Positions 1 to 6,036 of a stretch of DNA of 6,056 bases are shown piece by piece (positions within the stretch are counted from its first letter, which is position 1; each line of letters starts with the position of its first letter). Origin of the DNA: Bacillota bacterium (GTDB taxonomy: Bacteria; Bacillota; Bacilli; Bacillales_B; DSM-18226). The position numbers were made by a program, and so were the translations under genes. The notes under the pieces were generated by a model, which worked only from the letters and a program-made list of their open reading frames with translations, was not told the origin of the DNA and ran no database searches. The stretch is from contig JAKACS010000216.1 in the NCBI GenBank assembly GCA_021821235.1, positions 1 through 6,056 of the forward strand. Reading direction: 5' to 3'.

Positions 1-142
1 TAAATGGCATTGCCCCTTTTAGCACGCCGACAGCCAGTGGAAAGCGGTCTTTATACTCTTCTGTCAGCTTTGATGCTAGCTGCTTAATCTTTTCTTGAAT
101 CTCTTCTTCCGATACTAACACCTTTTCGATATCCTGTTTCAT
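1..142 (-). CDS. hpt: Hypoxanthine(-guanine) phosphoribosyltransferase, N-terminal part (cut by window edge)
   Basis: Only the first 47 codons lie in the window, starting at an ATG at 142-140. The peptide begins MKQDIEKVLVSEEEIQ and continues with FPLAVGVLKGAMPF, the first beta strand and turn of type I phosphoribosyltransferases of the Hpt/HprT family. The family salvages hypoxanthine and guanine with PRPP to give IMP and GMP in the cytoplasm. The PRPP-binding and catalytic motifs lie beyond the edge and cannot be checked. A G-rich ribosome binding site (GGGGG, 153-157) ends 10 nt before the ATG and overlaps the tilS stop codon; the intergenic gap is only 14 nt. Co-transcription and probable translational coupling with tilS are therefore inferred. 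In B. subtilis the TilS and HprT proteins are reported to act together on expression of ftsH, the next gene. Identity rests on the N-terminus plus gene order. Confidence 0.93.
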   Translation of the reverse strand, partial: MKQDIEKVLVSEEEIQEKIKQLASKLTEEYKDRFPLAVGVLKGAMPF

Positions 143-156
143 CTAAAAAATGCCCC

Positions 157-1557
157 CTAGAAATCATTCCTGCTGTACGTAAGTTGAATAAAACTACCTG
201 CAGAATCACCAATACCCTCAAGTGCTGATTTTTTCAAGCCGGGCAACCAGAGAATTTCTCCATCTCGATCCGTGATCACCGGCCAGCGATCTCTTTCCTG
301 AATTGGAATTTTGCGGTCAATAAAAATATCCTTTACTTTTTTCGTACCCACTGTTCCTTTGAGCGACATTCGATCTCCCACTTGCCTTGTCCGGATAATC
401 AATGGGAGATGAATTTTATCTACTTGAAACAGCACGGCACAATTGCTGTAGTGATCGTCAGCATCTGTCGTTTCAATATATTCCATCGTTAATTCGCCAA
501 CTCCTGGAAACTGGTACGTCCCCGGCTCTTCAATTTCAAACCGATAGGGCTGAGTGTCCAAAATTTCAAACTGAAAATGACAGGAGCGGTAGGAACGAAT
601 CACTTTTAACCCGTGAGGAAAGTCCAATTTCCCCGATGGATGATCGTTTCTTATTAACGCCAAAACTTGGTCTATATGGATTGCTGAAAGAGACGAAGGC
701 CTTTTTTTGTAAAGATAGTTTAATATTAGTTGAATCCCTCTTCTTTGTAAAGGTAAAGGCATTTCAAGAAATGTGTTTCTATCAATGGTAATATGGTCAT
801 TATCCCTTGTTGACATTACTTTATTCATTTGTTCTGCCGTTAATTCTTGGAGAAAATCTTCATCGTTTTGCATTTCTTCGCTAAACCGCTGAAAATGCTC
901 ATGAACTTGGCGATTCTCCTCTTTTAAAAACGGCAGGCAGTTTATCCGAAAGCGATTTCTCGTATAGATGCTTTCCATATTGCTTGGATCGATCCGCGGC
1001 ACTAAATCTTTTTCTTCACAATAGTGATTGATATCATCCTTTGTCACATTTAAAAATGGGCGAAAGATCAATCCGGATGCAAACGGGCGTTGAAAAGGTA
1101 TTCCTGCCCTTGCCTTTCCTGTGCTCCCCCTCGTCAACCGCATTAAAATTGTTTCGATTTGATCATCTCCATGATGGGCGAGCGCGAGGCTTGAGCATTG
1201 ATATTCCTTCATCACTTTTGCAAAGAAGTCGTAGCGGACTTCCCTTGCCGCCGTTTCTGCACTTTTCCCCGTTCGCACCATCAGATCGTGGACATCAACC
1301 TGTGTCATTTCAAACGGTACAGAAAAAGCTGTGCAAAATTCTTTCACAAACATCGCATCTTCAAAAGATTCTTCCCCGCGAAACATATGGTCAACATGGG
1401 CAACAACTAGAAATAGATTTCTTTTTTCTTTCCTCTCCAACAAATAATGCAGCAGTGCCAAGGAATCCGAACCGCCGGAAACTCCGACAACGATCCGTTT
1501 ATTTTCAAGCTTAAAGGAATGCCGTTCAAGAAAAGCTTCTACTTTTATTTCTAACAT
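157..1557 (-). CDS. tilS: tRNA(Ile)-lysidine synthase TilS
   Basis: This 466-residue cytoplasmic enzyme attaches lysine to C34 of the CAU-anticodon isoleucine tRNA using ATP. This changes decoding from AUG to AUA and identity from Met to Ile, and is essential in most bacteria. The N-terminal PP-loop ATPase domain (about residues 20-215) carries the P-loop SGGSDS at 27-32, HVDH at 54-57 and AHHGDDQIET at 127-136. A middle helical tRNA-binding region follows (about 215-330). The C-terminal TilS domain has IRTRQVGDRM at 388-397 and GTKKVKDIFIDRKIP at 404-418. Length and motif order are normal for Bacillus TilS and nothing looks degenerate. The ATG at 1557 is supported by AAGGAAG (1565-1571), 7 nt upstream. 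The gene follows yabT after 110 bp and precedes hpt by 14 nt. It is needed vegetatively, so it should have its own promoter rather than depend on the sporulation genes upstream. Confidence 0.97.
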   Translation of the reverse strand: MLEIKVEAFLERHSFKLENKRIVVGVSGGSDSLALLHYLLERKEKRNLFLVVAHVDHMFRGEESFEDAMFVKEFCTAFSVPFEMTQVDVHDLMVRTGKSAETAAREVRYDFFAKVMKEYQCSSLALAHHGDDQIETILMRLTRGSTGKARAGIPFQRPFASGLIFRPFLNVTKDDINHYCEEKDLVPRIDPSNMESIYTRNRFRINCLPFLKEENRQVHEHFQRFSEEMQNDEDFLQELTAEQMNKVMSTRDNDHITIDRNTFLEMPLPLQRRGIQLILNYLYKKRPSSLSAIHIDQVLALIRNDHPSGKLDFPHGLKVIRSYRSCHFQFEILDTQPYRFEIEEPGTYQFPGVGELTMEYIETTDADDHYSNCAVLFQVDKIHLPLIIRTRQVGDRMSLKGTVGTKKVKDIFIDRKIPIQERDRWPVITDRDGEILWLPGLKKSALEGIGDSAGSFIQLTYSRNDF

Positions 1558-1667
1558 TTGTATACTTCCTTAAAGTAATCATTTTGCTGTAACCAATTCA
1601 AATCCAGCGATTCCTATTGTAATTTACGATTAAGGCAGATAATAGTTTCAAAAAAAGAAAAAAGATT
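1558..1667. other. AT-rich yabT-tilS intergenic region without a clear terminator
   Basis: Right after the yabT stop the transcribed strand has a T-rich run (1652-1664), but no GC-rich stem precedes it, so I do not call an intrinsic terminator. The rest of the gap holds the weak promoter candidate described separately and the tilS ribosome binding site AAGGAAG (1565-1571). Read-through from yabT into tilS during sporulation is possible. No small ORF or RNA gene is apparent. Confidence 0.6.
1621..1651 (-). promoter_or_regulatory. Weak candidate SigA promoter for tilS-hpt
   Basis: In the 110-bp gap between yabT and tilS the best pair I find is TTGAAA (1646-1651) and TAAATT (1621-1626), separated by 19 bp. 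The -35 matches 5 of 6 bases and the -10 only 4 of 6, and the spacer is longer than the usual 17. A better -10-like hexamer, TACAAT (1616-1621), has no acceptable -35 at 16-18 bp. A promoter is expected here on biological grounds, because tilS is a vegetative gene behind sporulation genes, but the sequence alone does not fix it. Confidence 0.25.
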
Positions 1668-2672
1668 TTAAAATATTTTTCCTGAGATATAAAGGAAATA
1701 GAATAGCCCCATTGCTGCAAGTATCAGCAATGTTTCGATTAAACCGGCTTTTTTCTTCTTTTTCTTCGGATACCGATCTGAACGAAGTCTCCCGTTTACC
1801 GGGGCAGCTTTTTTTGGCTCTGGCTGTTGGATTGGCTCATGACCTCTCCTTTTTACAGGATGGGCGGATGCCGTTGCGATCGATAGCAATTCCTGCCGCA
1901 TCTGCTTGGCACTTGCATATTGTCCTTGGAGTGCTTTTAAAAGGATAGGCTCAAGATTTCCTAGCTCCGGTTTTTGCCGGATTGCCCCGGCTAATTGTGG
2001 TAGCCCACCCGACTGTTTGTGAAAACGTTTTGGATAAGCCGTATTGATCAACACCATACCAACTGCAAATAAATCATAGGCCGGTTCTGCTTTTCTTGAA
2101 CCAAGCCCCCAGTACCCCCGGTCATAAAACTCCGTAAACTCTTTAATGGCCCGCCCCCTTATTGTTGTCCCGCCGACATCAATGCATCTGATCCGGGTTG
2201 GAGGCCCTGTCACAATCAAATTTTCAGGCTTCAAGTCGCCAAAAATCCAGCCGCCCCGATGCAGTTGTTCAAGATCATTTAACAGCTGAATGACAAGTAC
2301 AATTGTCCATGCCTTTCCGTTTTTCTCAATAAACGATAATAGATCTATACCTGAAATATATTCCATCACATAAAAGGAAACGACTCCTTGTCTGCTTTTC
2401 CAATCATCGACATCTATTAAAGAAGGCCCGAGGGCTGACCCTTGGACCTTTGCAAAGGATTTTAACACATTTACCTCGGAAGTAATGGACATGCCATTTT
2501 CACTTATTTTTAAGGCGACATGTTGATTTTGATGCCGCGCTAAATAGACAATTCCGTTTGCGCCGTTGCCCAATTCTTTTAAAATTGTATATTTGTTCTT
2601 ATGCCACTTTCCCTCAATTACGGTTCCAGGCTGAATTCTAAATCGACTCTTCAAAGGATGATTCATCATCAC
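1668..2672 (-). CDS. yabT: Tail-anchored Hanks-type Ser/Thr protein kinase YabT
   Basis: This 334-residue protein has a kinase domain at about residues 17-265, a basic Pro/Lys-rich linker (about 270-309) and one C-terminal membrane helix (about 311-329), so the kinase faces the cytoplasm. Visible motifs are the glycine loop GNGANG (35-40), the ATP lysine K55 in VALK, the probable alpha-C glutamate E66, the catalytic loop GDLKPEN (D146, K148, N151) and metal-binding D165 in IDVGG. The catalytic HRD triad reads FGD and DFG reads DVG, so this is a non-RD kinase; the key catalytic residues are kept. There is no extracellular PASTA sensor. B. subtilis YabT is reported to be activated by DNA and to phosphorylate RecA early in spore development; the linker, ending in six lysines, is a plausible DNA contact. 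The start is uncertain among GTG 2672, ATG 2669 and ATG 2666. TAAGGAG (2684-2690) is 11 nt from the GTG, which favours it. The gene overlaps yabS by 35 nt, suggesting translational coupling. Confidence 0.95.
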   Translation of the reverse strand: MMMNHPLKSRFRIQPGTVIEGKWHKNKYTILKELGNGANGIVYLARHQNQHVALKISENGMSITSEVNVLKSFAKVQGSALGPSLIDVDDWKSRQGVVSFYVMEYISGIDLLSFIEKNGKAWTIVLVIQLLNDLEQLHRGGWIFGDLKPENLIVTGPPTRIRCIDVGGTTIRGRAIKEFTEFYDRGYWGLGSRKAEPAYDLFAVGMVLINTAYPKRFHKQSGGLPQLAGAIRQKPELGNLEPILLKALQGQYASAKQMRQELLSIATASAHPVKRRGHEPIQQPEPKKAAPVNGRLRSDRYPKKKKKKAGLIETLLILAAMGLFYFLYISGKIF

Positions 2673-3375
2673 GAGAAAGCAGACTCCTTAACGAACGTTT
2701 TTGCTGGAACGCGTTTAAAGCAGCACGAAGGGCAGGACCTGTCGGAGTAATACCACCAGGGGTAATTTGTGAAAAAGCATTTGTTAAAGACATTAACTTT
2801 GGTGTCCATCCCAATAGCATTTCTACTTCACTCTTTTTCCCGGGAAATACAAATAGGGAAAACGAATTATTGCCCGTGCGCGAGTTGAGGCTAATCGATA
2901 AGTCCAAAATGGCCTCTTTAACCGTCGGAAGCTTTAGCTTCATACTCGCGCTTGTATCCACCAATACGAGGACCTCCAACTCTGCCGTTTCACCAAGCTC
3001 ATCGACTACCTCCATGACTTCCCCCCTTTTTTCTGGCGGGAGGTCTTCCATCGTTTGATTTCGCCCCAATATTTGCTGTAATTCTTTGTTCACAATCCCC
3101 TGGATGGTCTGAGTCATCGCTTGCCTTGTTACCATTTGCACGGTCTGTGATAGCTGCTTTGCATAAACGATTTGACTGACTCCTCCCCCTGACATTGCGA
3201 TAGTTTCAATTTCCTGCATTCCTTTTTCATCAATAATATCGTGATCCATCACCCCAATTACGTTTACCGTAATACCTTCTTCTTTTGCTAGTGCAGCCAT
3301 TGCAACCGGGTTTTCGCCCTGATTAGAACACCCATCTGTAATCAATAAAATCTGTCTTATTTTCCCTGTATTCAT
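2638..3375 (-). CDS. yabS: YabS, von Willebrand factor A domain protein with permuted MIDAS order
   Basis: This 245-residue protein has no signal peptide or membrane segment and is probably cytosolic. It contains all expected pieces of a vWA metal-ion-dependent adhesion site, but in unusual order. The strand ILLITDG (9-15, D14), normally the third MIDAS segment, comes first, followed by the alpha/beta pattern ending at about residue 88. A linker (about 89-132) precedes LVLVDTSASM (136-145), the DxSxS motif with D140, S142 and S144, and then GGITPTGPAL (207-216) with the MIDAS threonine, probably T210. Such domains usually mediate Mg-dependent protein-protein contacts; the molecular role of YabS is not known to me. 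The ATG at 3375 is chosen because GGAGGAG lies 7 nt upstream. An in-frame ATG at 3408 would add 11 residues but lacks a good site and falls in the predicted promoter -10. The 3' end overlaps yabT by 35 nt, so the two are almost certainly co-expressed. Confidence 0.92.
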   Translation of the reverse strand: MNTGKIRQILLITDGCSNQGENPVAMAALAKEEGITVNVIGVMDHDIIDEKGMQEIETIAMSGGGVSQIVYAKQLSQTVQMVTRQAMTQTIQGIVNKELQQILGRNQTMEDLPPEKRGEVMEVVDELGETAELEVLVLVDTSASMKLKLPTVKEAILDLSISLNSRTGNNSFSLFVFPGKKSEVEMLLGWTPKLMSLTNAFSQITPGGITPTGPALRAALNAFQQKRSLRSLLSRDDESSFEESI

Positions 3376-3382
3376 CGTTTCT

Positions 3383-3389
3383 CTCCTCC
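3383..3389 (-). promoter_or_regulatory. Ribosome binding site that sets the yabS start
   Basis: GGAGGAG on the minus strand ends 7 nt before the ATG at 3375-3373. It is the strongest Shine-Dalgarno match in the window. It would be internal to the coding region if the upstream ATG at 3408 were used, so it decides the 245-residue form of YabS. Confidence 0.88.
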
Positions 3390-3405
3390 GTATACGTATT
3401 GTTAC

Positions 3406-3435
3406 CATTGTCGACGTGCGGGAAGAGATTTATAC
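3406..3435 (-). promoter_or_regulatory. Probable SigF (forespore) promoter for yabS-yabT
   Basis: On the minus strand GTATA (3431-3435) is followed after exactly 15 bp by GTCGACAATG (3406-3415). The SigF consensus as I know it is about GYWTA, 15 bp, then GGNRANANT. The -35 fits fully and the -10 fits apart from the second G. Predicted transcription would begin near 3399, about 24 nt before the start codon, leaving a short leader with the GGAGGAG site. SigF control agrees with the known sporulation role of the kinase. Related SigG recognition cannot be excluded from the sequence. Confidence 0.6.
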
Positions 3436-3458
3436 ATATCAACAGCCTGAATCCAGAT

Positions 3459-5933
3459 TTATGCCCTGCGTTTCATTTTTTGCACAGGGATGGATGCCCA
3501 TTTTGGCATATTGTGTTTTATTTTTGCAACTGTAACCGTCATATCATCTTCAATTAAACCAGATCTTGACCGGATTACTTCCTCCATAATTAAGTCTGCC
3601 ACTTCTTGAGGATCATCTGTTTGCAACTCTTTGATTTTTCGCTTCATCCATAATTCATAGTTTTCTACGTGCTTTGGTCCCTCAAAAACACCATCACTCA
3701 TCATGATTAATAGATCTCCCGCTTTTAATTGCTGGCTGACAACGTCGACTTCAAATTCCTGCAGAATCCCCATTGGCAAGTTGCTTGCTTGGATTTTGAT
3801 TACACGGTCGCCACGCTTAATAAAGCTAGGGGTTGAGCCAATTTTCAGAAATTTTGTCGACGCATTTTGCAAATCTATCATTGCCAAGTCAAGTGTTGAA
3901 AAAATTTCATCGGTTGTCCTTAACGATAAAATAGAATTAACCGACTTGATTGCGACTTTTTCTTCAATACCTGATTTTAGAATTTTCTGTAGCAACTTCA
4001 AGGTCTCTGTGCTTTCAACATGTGCTCTTTCCCCGTTTCCCATGCCATCGCTAATGGCAATCGCAAACTTGCCGCCACCCAGTTCAATTGTGGAGTAACT
4101 GTCTCCGGATACAAAGCCTCCATCCTTTGCAGCATGTGCTACTCCCGTTTCCACAACAAACGCTTTCGTTGATTTAAAGGTTACTTGGCAAAAGCCATTT
4201 GGACTATTGAACCCTGCTTCTGTGTTAACAATGATTGTTTCGCCGAGTATGTCTGAAAGCAGGGGTGCAATCAATTTCTCACATTCCCCATGGCTGTTTC
4301 CAAATGGCAGCATGATGTCGATGTCAACATTTCCTTGTTCCAAGCTATAAATTTCTACATTTTCGATTTCGATGCCGCATTCTAAAAGCGCTTCCATAAT
4401 TTGTTCTTCTTGTTTATGATGGTTTTCCCGCTCCCGCTGGATTTCTTTCGCGAAGTTTTCCATGACTTCTGAAACACCAAGCAATTGATCGGCGACCAAT
4501 CTTCTGCTTTCCATTACTTTCTTTTTCAGTTTTTGATTTGCCTGGTAAAAGGTAAGCTCCTGCTGAATGACATCCATCACCTTTTTGGATCTAGTACAAT
4601 ATTTATCGAAATCCTTTGATAATCGCTGTGAAACGGTTCCTGTATTTTGATCCATTTCATGAATAATTTCTCCCATATACTCATATGTTTTAGTAAAGTT
4701 TTTGGACCAGCATTGTTCTTTTTTAAAACAAGTTTGGCATGTTTTTTCGGTGACATTACTTAAGAAATAGTCCAATTCACGATCTTCTTCTTCGAAATCA
4801 TTATCTCCGCCGCTGTTGGAGAAGCTTTGCGACAGCGCATGGAACACCGTTGAAAATTGCGCAACACGCTGGGCTGTTACATCCCGCATTTTCCGCATAT
4901 ATTTTTGTTGTTCAGCGGTATATTCTGGCGTCCCAGGGATGTATTTTGCCAATCTGGAGGTCAGCGATTTCGGTGTAAGCAAAAATAACAGAATGGCTGC
5001 TGTCGATTCGAGCACGGTTAGTAAGATCGAACCGCCACCTTCACCATACATGCCAATCAATACCGTAGCAATGAGTAACCCGACAGATACCCCAATTTTC
5101 TTGCCTTCTTTCAATAAACCGCCAAGCACACCTGAAAAGGCAAGCAAACTCATATTGGAAAAGCTTGAAACATTCGCGAGACTAAAGATTAATCCAGTCA
5201 CAACGCCAACCGTTGAGCCGACTGTTGCTCCCGCAACAAACGAAAACATGAGCACCAAATATCTTGACATGATATGCTCAATAGAAAGATCGTAGGCAAC
5301 CCAGCCGATTGTCCCTGTCATAACGGAGGCAAGCATGATGATTAAGCAAACAATTTCTTCTGTTGTCAGCGACTGTTTCCGTTTATTCATTGTTAAAAGG
5401 GGGATACTTTGCATAAAGATGAGCGTTAGTATAAACGTCAAAATTCCTTGAACGACCGCCATCATTCCGTCATATAATGATAAATCCTTTGTGGTCACAA
5501 AGCTTTCTGCCAGCTTTCCGGCTGTTAAAATCAGACTGACATAGATCGGCAATGATTTGGCTTCATTTTTGAGCCACTTTTTCGTCATTTGAAAAAGCAG
5601 CATAAACAAGAATGTAACGGCAAAAGTGGATGCGGCATTTGTAAAGGAAATCGTCGCAGCTCCAGCTATTAGACCCACTAAAGCGAGAGGGGCCCGGTCT
5701 TTTTTCAACAGATAGACTACAGCAAAGAACGGCAGACTAAAGGGAGTCAGCTTTGACAATATTAACGCGCGCCCAAGCAAAAAACCGACCAATACCAACA
5801 AGTAGCCTTTCTTCACAAGGAAGTTCTCTATTTTTGCCTGAAATTTTTTGGCCGTGTTTGACAAATCCATCTTGGTTGCCTGCAGGTTCACTTCTCCGAT
5901 GGGCTCCATTAAATTCCGTTCAATTTTTTCCAT
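3459..5933 (-). CDS. spoIIE: Stage II sporulation protein E, membrane PP2C-type serine phosphatase
   Basis: This 824-residue protein dephosphorylates the anti-anti-sigma factor SpoIIAA-P, which frees SigF from SpoIIAB in the forespore. It also acts at the polar septum with FtsZ. Three regions are visible. About ten hydrophobic membrane segments lie between residues 43 and 321. A central regulatory/oligomerisation region (about 325-585) follows. The C-terminal PPM phosphatase domain (about 590-810) has metal-binding aspartates in VSGDSY (D611), SDGMGNG (D629), MMSDGVFEG (D747) and EDDMTVTVAKI (D796/D797); these sit about one residue off the positions I recall for B. subtilis. The central region contains four cysteines, C399, C402, C408 and C446. 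The ATG at 5933 is preferred because AGGGAG lies 8 nt upstream and the protein then begins MEKIER, similar to the B. subtilis start. An in-frame GTG at 5942 would add three residues but overlaps that site. Transcription starts from the Spo0A-controlled promoter upstream. Length and motifs are complete. Confidence 0.98.
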   Translation of the reverse strand: MEKIERNLMEPIGEVNLQATKMDLSNTAKKFQAKIENFLVKKGYLLVLVGFLLGRALILSKLTPFSLPFFAVVYLLKKDRAPLALVGLIAGAATISFTNAASTFAVTFLFMLLFQMTKKWLKNEAKSLPIYVSLILTAGKLAESFVTTKDLSLYDGMMAVVQGILTFILTLIFMQSIPLLTMNKRKQSLTTEEIVCLIIMLASVMTGTIGWVAYDLSIEHIMSRYLVLMFSFVAGATVGSTVGVVTGLIFSLANVSSFSNMSLLAFSGVLGGLLKEGKKIGVSVGLLIATVLIGMYGEGGGSILLTVLESTAAILLFLLTPKSLTSRLAKYIPGTPEYTAEQQKYMRKMRDVTAQRVAQFSTVFHALSQSFSNSGGDNDFEEEDRELDYFLSNVTEKTCQTCFKKEQCWSKNFTKTYEYMGEIIHEMDQNTGTVSQRLSKDFDKYCTRSKKVMDVIQQELTFYQANQKLKKKVMESRRLVADQLLGVSEVMENFAKEIQRERENHHKQEEQIMEALLECGIEIENVEIYSLEQGNVDIDIMLPFGNSHGECEKLIAPLLSDILGETIIVNTEAGFNSPNGFCQVTFKSTKAFVVETGVAHAAKDGGFVSGDSYSTIELGGGKFAIAISDGMGNGERAHVESTETLKLLQKILKSGIEEKVAIKSVNSILSLRTTDEIFSTLDLAMIDLQNASTKFLKIGSTPSFIKRGDRVIKIQASNLPMGILQEFEVDVVSQQLKAGDLLIMMSDGVFEGPKHVENYELWMKRKIKELQTDDPQEVADLIMEEVIRSRSGLIEDDMTVTVAKIKHNMPKWASIPVQKMKRRA

Positions 5934-5941
5934 TAATGACA

Positions 5942-5947
5942 CTCCCT
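5942..5947 (-). promoter_or_regulatory. Ribosome binding site that sets the spoIIE start
   Basis: AGGGAG on the minus strand is separated by 8 nt from the ATG at 5933-5931. The alternative in-frame GTG at 5942-5940 overlaps this site, so it could not be served by it. Confidence 0.85.
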
Positions 5948-5968
5948 ATCATTTTCTTGTTGAAGTCT

Positions 5969-6001
5969 ATTATAAAAGGAGTGAAAATAAAAGATTGTCA
6001 A
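5969..6001 (-). promoter_or_regulatory. Spo0A-activated SigA promoter of spoIIE with 21-bp spacer
   Basis: On the minus strand a perfect -35 TTGACA (5996-6001) and a perfect -10 TATAAT (5969-5974) are separated by 21 bp. This is about four more than SigA-RNA polymerase normally tolerates. The same odd spacing is known for Spo0A-activated promoters such as spoIIE and spoIIG of B. subtilis, where Spo0A~P bound at the -35 lets polymerase use it. Transcription should start near 5962, giving a leader of roughly 28 nt. Confidence 0.9.
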
Positions 6002-6004
6002 AAT
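5994..6004 (+). promoter_or_regulatory. Spo0A box overlapping the spoIIE -35
   Basis: The plus strand reads ATTGTCAAAAT, matching the 0A-box consensus TTTGTCRAAAW at 10 of 11 positions. The core TGTCAA is the reverse complement of the -35 hexamer itself, the arrangement expected where Spo0A~P activates a long-spacer SigA promoter. Confidence 0.75.
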
Positions 6005-6025
6005 AGGAGACAAGCTTTTACTATT

Positions 6026-6036
6026 TGTTCGACGGA
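6026..6036 (-). promoter_or_regulatory. Second, weaker candidate Spo0A box upstream of spoIIE
   Basis: The minus strand reads TCCGTCGAACA, matching TTTGTCRAAAW at 8 of 11 positions with an intact GTCGAA core. It lies about 30 bp upstream of the first box, centre to centre, close to three helical turns, so both could lie on a similar face of the DNA. Multiple 0A boxes are typical of this promoter class. Confidence 0.55.

Noticed and set aside
402..791. Plus-strand open frame of 129 codons opposite tilS
   Set aside because: It is antisense to a complete, motif-verified tilS, has no recognisable domain, and has no convincing ribosome site.
1041..1514. Plus-strand open frame of 157 codons opposite the TilS ATPase domain
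   Set aside because: It is a shadow of tilS with biased low-complexity composition and no neighbours on that strand.
1652..1667. T-rich run after yabT as an intrinsic terminator
   Set aside because: No GC-rich inverted repeat precedes the run on the transcribed strand.
3389..3399. Overlapping 8-bp palindromes (CGTATACG, ATACGTAT) in the yabS leader
   Set aside because: Too short to call an operator; no second copy or known regulator site was recognised.
3376..3408. Upstream in-frame ATG of yabS adding 11 residues
   Set aside because: It lies in the predicted promoter -10 and lacks a good ribosome site; the GGAGGAG site fits the ATG at 3375 and gives a 245-residue protein.
4816..5295. Plus-strand open frame of 159 codons opposite the SpoIIE membrane region
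   Set aside because: It is the complement of hydrophobic codons in spoIIE; all supported genes are on the other strand and no promoter or ribosome site is seen.
5934..5942. GTG start of spoIIE three codons upstream
   Set aside because: The GTG overlaps the AGGGAG ribosome site, whereas the ATG at 5933 is correctly spaced and gives the family-like MEKIER start.
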